Shown piece by piece: positions 61,701-64,000 of a stretch of 64,000 nt of DNA; the stretch's first letter is position 1, and every line of letters starts with the position of its first letter. A program made the position numbers and the translations under genes. The stretch covers positions 1,302,001 to 1,366,000 of the forward strand of contig NZ_CP011454.1 of NCBI RefSeq assembly GCF_000695095.2, in the 5' to 3' direction. The notes under the pieces were generated by a model. It did no database searches, was not told the origin of the DNA, and was given only the letters and a program-made list of their open reading frames with translations. The DNA is from Gemmatimonas phototrophica. GTDB taxonomy: Bacteria; Gemmatimonadota; Gemmatimonadetes; Gemmatimonadales; Gemmatimonadaceae.

Positions 61701-64000
61701 TGGGTATTGTGCTCGCGTCCTTCCACGCCGGGCACCCGCCGAGCAAGCCACGGCACCAACTGCCAGTCACCGCGAATCCAGCGATGTTTCCGCCGGGCGT
61801 AACTGATGTATGTGGACGGAAAATCGTCGTAGACAATGACATCGCTGAGCAGTCCCGCGCGGGCGAAGTTTCCCTCGATCAGGTCGTGTGAGAGGAGCGT
61901 GTTCTCCGGAAAGCGCCCGTGCGTGGCCAACTCAAAGGCGTCAATATCGTAGATGCCTTTACCCGTGAAGCTCCCCTCTCCATAGAGGTCCTGATAGACA
62001 TCGGAGACGGCCGTGGAATAGGGATCTACCCCGGGGTGTCCGGATGCCACGGAGGCGAAACGGGAGCGCTGGGCGCTGGGCAGTGAGATGCCGACCCGAG
62101 GTTGCAGGATCCCGTAGCCGTGGATCATGCGTCCCTGCTGTGAATCGAACACGGCGCGATTGAGCGGGTGCGCCATCGCTCCTATGAGCGAGGGTGCGGC
62201 ATCCGGCGGGAGCGCGGTGTCCGCATCGAGCGTGATCACGTATCGCGCCGTGCGCAGGATGGCGATATCGTCGCTCTGCACAGCAAACGCCGGCGTGGTG
62301 GCCCCACGCAGCAGTCGATTGAACTGCAAAAGCTTTCCGCGCTTACGCTCCCATCCCATCCACACGCCCTGTTGGGCATTCCACTCACGCGATCGGTGCA
62401 ACAGAAAAAATACGGCCGCCGTGTCCGGGGCATGGCGTGCGTTCAGGAGTCGGATGCCGGCGAGGGCCGCCTCGATAATCCCATCATCCTCGGCCTCCGA
62501 TTCGGTCGGTGCGTCGGTGAAGTCGCTCAGGAGGACGAACTGCAGGTGTGCCTCCCGGTTTGCCAGAAACTGCACCTCGAGATGTTCAAGCGCAATTCGT
62601 ACATCGCTTTCATTGCCGAGCAGCGTCGGAACCACCACAGCGGTCTGATGCTCCGCTTGGACCCCGTGCTCATGCAGATCCAATCGTGGCAACTGGTGTG
62701 GAGGCAGGACGGTCGTGACGACGTGATGCAGCGCCGTCACGGCGAGATCCAGTGCCGGGAGAGCCATGAACAGCAGCACCAGCCACGGAGCTGATCGGGC
62801 ATCCCGGCCCAGCAGCATCATGGCCAGCAGCAGCGCGATGCCGGTCAAGGCCACGAGCCCCCCGAGGAACATCAAATCGGGCGCACGGCGGGCCCACCGC
62901 TGGAGCCGTTCAACAGGCCAGAGCGTGTACCCCGTGGCATCTTCAAGGGCCGCCAGTCCCTCGTCCACCAGATAGTATCCCACATGGGTTCGACGGGCTG
63001 CGGCGGCATCAAGGGGACGCAACGCCGCAATCTCCTGTACGTTGCTCTGCTGCAGGGCCATTTCGATGGCCAGGTGGGCTACCGCCACCTCACTGCGTCC
63101 CGTCCGTTTCGCAATGCGCTCCACGACGTGGCGGTACGCATCACGCGTGGTAAATGTCATACGAGGATACGCCTGGGCGGGATCCTCACGAAGCACCTGT
63201 TCCATGACGCTCTGGTGCTCGACGAACTCTCGCCAGTCGCGACGGCCAATGTCCCGCAGGCTCATGACGCTATTGGCCATGATGAGCTGCGTGAGGGTGA
63301 GGCGGTTTGTGGATTCCGCCACCGCACGCTCAGGGCTCACGCCTACCTCGCGCAGCCAGTGTTCCAGCCACTCCAGCGACACGGAGGCGCCTTCCGTCTG
63401 GCGAACCGTCTGCAGAAAACGCGAGACAAAGTGGGGAGTAAGCGGAGGCTCGGCGTTCGCAAAGTCCTTCAGGGCAGCTCGGAGCTCACGTCCACCGAGA
63501 CTCCCGGCCTGTCGGATGCGGTCGGCCCAGTCAACGGCGAGGTCAATTTCGTCCAGCCGTTGCACTGTCCGGAGGGTCATTCGGCGAACGCTCTCAATGA
63601 GCCCAAGGCGCAGCATGGCGGGAATGGCCCACAGCTCCCCGATCGACAGCGTCGAAACGCTCTGAAATGCGCTGACATACACATCAACGTTGTGCAGATC
63701 AATGCGAGCTTCGGAGTGCGATATGAGCGAGATGGCAATCTCGTATACCCGCGGATAGCCTGTCAGCGGGCCGCTGGAGAGCTCCGGTAGTTCGCGGTAA
63801 TAGCCACGGGGGAGACTGTCCCGAACTTCGAGGAGCTGTTCCTGCACGACATGAAAGTTGTCGAGCAGCCATTCTGCGGCGGCCCCCCCATCTAGCCCGC
63901 GGTTGGCACCAACGTGCAGCCGAGCGTGTGCATCGGTCAGAATCCCGCGGGTTTCGGCCAACCGGGCCAGCAGGCGGGCTGGTCGGAGTGGCCGCGTGGC
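55775..64000 (-). CDS. ndvB: Cyclic beta-1,2-glucan synthase (NdvB-like, GT84 plus GH94), N-terminus beyond the window
   Basis: The frame is open to the last base, so the start is missing; over 2,740 residues are visible, close to full length for the family. Domains in order, counting from 63961: an N-terminal helical part (ETRGILTDAHARLHVG); membrane segments (about 360-430); a GT84 glycosyltransferase (VVVPTLL, DxD in ITLDADTALPP near 577, GEGSFTGKGIYDIDAFE, RKHRWIRGDWQL near 730); more membrane segments (800-1000); a glucoamylase-like region; and a GH94 phosphorylase-like part with repeated beta-sandwich pairs and GTGDWNDGMSLVG near 2400 (catalytic Asp). It makes and cyclises beta-1,2-glucans for the periplasm, relevant to osmotic adaptation and surface interaction. 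Confidence 0.95.
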   Translation of the reverse strand, partial: ATRPLRPARLLARLAETRGILTDAHARLHVGANRGLDGGAAAEWLLDNFHVVQEQLLEVRDSLPRGYYRELPELSSGPLTGYPRVYEIAISLISHSEARIDLHNVDVYVSAFQSVSTLSIGELWAIPAMLRLGLIESVRRMTLRTVQRLDEIDLAVDWADRIRQAGSLGGRELRAALKDFANAEPPLTPHFVSRFLQTVRQTEGASVSLEWLEHWLREVGVSPERAVAESTNRLTLTQLIMANSVMSLRDIGRRDWREFVEHQSVMEQVLREDPAQAYPRMTFTTRDAYRHVVERIAKRTGRSEVAVAHLAIEMALQQSNVQEIAALRPLDAAAARRTHVGYYLVDEGLAALEDATGYTLWPVERLQRWARRAPDLMFLGGLVALTGIALLLAMMLLGRDARSAPWLVLLFMALPALDLAVTALHHVVTTVLPPHQLPRLDLHEHGVQAEHQTAVVVPTLLGNESDVRIALEHLEVQFLANREAHLQFVLLSDFTDAPTESEAEDDGIIEAALAGIRLLNARHAPDTAAVFFLLHRSREWNAQQGVWMGWERKRGKLLQFNRLLRGATTPAFAVQSDDIAILRTARYVITLDADTALPPDAAPSLIGAMAHPLNRAVFDSQQGRMIHGYGILQPRVGISLPSAQRSRFASVASGHPGVDPYSTAVSDVYQDLYGEGSFTGKGIYDIDAFELATHGRFPENTLLSHDLIEGNFARAGLLSDVIVYDDFPSTYISYARRKHRWIRGDWQLVPWLARRVPGVEGREHNTQSLIAQWKIADNLRRSTLEWSQLLLLIAGWTFLPGPAWRWTLLGLGAILAPWGMALIRAVVQPPRDKSWRAYYGAVGHDARLSLQQAAMSVVFLPHQAWLSIDAMVRSGYRMLLSRRRLLEWRSAQLVEQQLQRPLGECWRAMRGSVVAVLAIAVVLLTMRIRANVPLAALTGPDILTGVVTIGLLVSWTLAPLVAAQLSRSTRSVRERLSANARAEALRYARSHWAFFNAFVSAETHWLAPDNYQSEPEPVVAMRTSPTNIGLQLLATVSANDLGLISAGEMTVRLERAMATMMALPRYRGHFYNWYDLTDLRVLTPAYISTVDSGNLAGYLIALRQACLTMAHAEPAVHDRLQRLANQAYALAVEMDFSFLYDHDRKLFTIGYHPDSFTADDSFYDLLASEARLASFIAIAKNDVPVAHWFRLSRALNRTSGAMALVSWSGSMFEYLMPLLVMRSLPFTLLDQTYRSVVERHQAYAHARGVPWGTSESAYNLRDRHQTYQYRAFGIADLGLKRGLARDLVIAPYATALAAQVAPTEALANLAQLERMGAHSPYGFCDALDYTRPEPGGSFALVHAYMAHHIGMTLVSLTNVLRGDLWQQRFHADPLVKSVELLLHERVPRRLSVQAAQVARPDEASPPPERDSPVAREIDTRHHPAPRMALLGSRPYTVMLNHSGGGFSQYESLAVTRWPADGTTDAAGQFCYVRDLTSGRRWSTGTQPIGNVADWSRARLALDQVLLQRADGDIETRTEITVVPGDGAEVRRVTLTNNDQVPHDLELTSYGEIVLAPLNADRAHPAFSNLFVETEWHAWCSAITAVRRPRGAEEAPIWCVHLIDAGTDRIGTVSWETDRARFVGRGRSVTNPAAMDDGATLSGTTGAVLDPIFSVRTMVCVPPGQAVSVTFTTIVARSRESAFALAGRYHDSHAAQRALDFAWSATSIELQALGLTVESATLFQDLATQLIFPGGSLAPPPDEVERNRGSQPRLWSHGISGDVPIVLATIDDLDGLSTLRELFQAHRYWRQRGLVIDLVVVNGQAYNYLQELRDSIVEAMTEADDATLLELPGGVFIRRRDVFQPDDYLMLSATARMHIPCDGRPLTRILALADRRKVTATERLTSADRVGPLSSIVSALRPLVAPLGLDGSARETLPVVRAGSAVWPTPPPPEPLHCVNGIGGLTANNDYLIRVHREQRAPAPWVNVIANPHGGCVVSEQGSGCVWAENSYFFRLTPWHNDPVSDPPGDVIYLQDLSAGTLWSATPAPVTTDATFDVRHSTGSTSFTHEHDGIHSELLVGVPPDAAVKLSLLRLRNTGTRSRRIRVTAYAEWTLGARRDLTQQQVQTWFAPADRALLARNSFDPAFAEWVAFLACSEPVVSHSCDRLSFLGRHGTLDSPAALRQSTLDDRTGVGCDPCAALQMLVELGPGESREIVVLLGAAATEPAARELMSRLRAPRAAREALRLAVASWQERLGVVQVHTPEPTFDAMVNSWTLYQTLACRMWARTALYQSSGAYGFRDQLQDSMALLYAEPFIAREHILRAAARQFVEGDVQHWWHPHTGRGVRTRFSDDLAWLPYVVDQYVRVTGDASVLQTFVPFLSMRPLTTDEHEQYDLPVVTDEHADIYEHCRRALRRAATAGPHGLPLIGTGDWNDGMSLVGAEGKGESVWLGWFLITTLRDFAVYADARGDSGESLWMRTTADAYQMAIETHGWDGDWYRRAYFDDGTVMGSAESAECRIDSIAQSWSVISGAGNAARAAHAMEALETHLVNEQERLIMLLTPPFDKGSHNPGYIKGYLPGVRENGAQYTHAALWAVQATAMLGRGERAFELFQMLNPLTHSASASAMRQYKVEPYVVAADVYTAPLQVGRGGWTWYTGSASWMYRVALESLLGFTKRGESLRISPRVPAAWKGFAIDYRFGTTDYAISVVDPAEVQTKGAQIHLDGVLQPSDLIPLVDDGERRVVVVSPMGSTPAGQSR

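Overview
The window is about 64 kb of GC-rich, densely packed bacterial chromosome from a Gram-negative, diderm, probably aerobic heterotroph. Outer-membrane barrels, a TonB-dependent receptor, many secreted or lipoprotein-type proteins with a C-terminal Phe or lipobox Cys, an adenosylcobalamin ribonucleotide reductase, a very large cyclic-glucan synthase and many GTG/TTG starts fit the phylum Gemmatimonadota (Gemmatimonas-like). That placement is my inference from gene content, not a search result. I saw no rRNA, tRNA, CRISPR array, integrase or complete insertion sequence.

Layout. 1-5573: the C-terminal part of priA, then a roughly 4 kb lower-GC island on the minus strand (a secreted six-cysteine peptide, a frameshifted DsbA-type oxidoreductase, a 682-aa secreted protein and a 181-aa partner), closed by a second, diverged copy of the last part of priA. 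5.6-9.8 kb: a DapL-type aminotransferase, YceI, an acidic low-complexity protein, a Fur-family regulator and CcdA. 10-15.5 kb: an MsbA-like ABC exporter, a glycine-zipper lipoprotein, gamma-glutamyltransferase and a small barrel. 15.6-19.2 kb: a tightly coupled murQ-anmK-nagZ operon for peptidoglycan recycling. 19.2-25.6 kb: a membrane-anchored PP2C phosphatase, an N-acetylmuramoyl-alanine amidase lipoprotein and a metalloprotease/propeller/barrel fusion overlapping it. 25.8-29.4 kb: gamma-carbonic anhydrase and class II ribonucleotide reductase. 29.8-33.8 kb: a TetR regulator divergent from a thioredoxin-fold-like secreted protein and a TonB-dependent receptor. 34.6-43.4 kb: a fasciclin lipoprotein and assorted genes (VOC protein, DUF2721 membrane protein, nitrilase-type amidohydrolase, hybrid sensor kinase, double-barrel outer-membrane protein, secreted GDPD). 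43.6-51.7 kb: a lipoprotein alpha/beta hydrolase overlapping a large PLD-like protein, then an Asp-box propeller protein and a DUF6265 protein. 51.7-53.7 kb: a LytTR response regulator with its LytS-type kinase. 53.5-64 kb (minus): a secreted propeller-like protein, an SGNH hydrolase and most of a giant NdvB-type cyclic beta-1,2-glucan synthase cut by the window end.

Themes: cell-envelope construction and turnover dominate. Three dispersed short inverted-repeat elements sit in intergenic gaps (9.9, 12.8 and 25.7 kb); two share a core sequence. The most unusual part is the island bracketed by two diverged priA 3' ends, which carries a plausible oxidoreductase-assisted secreted cysteine-peptide locus. 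The metalloprotease/propeller/Omp85-like fusion and the PLD-like protein with a split second motif are the next most interesting.
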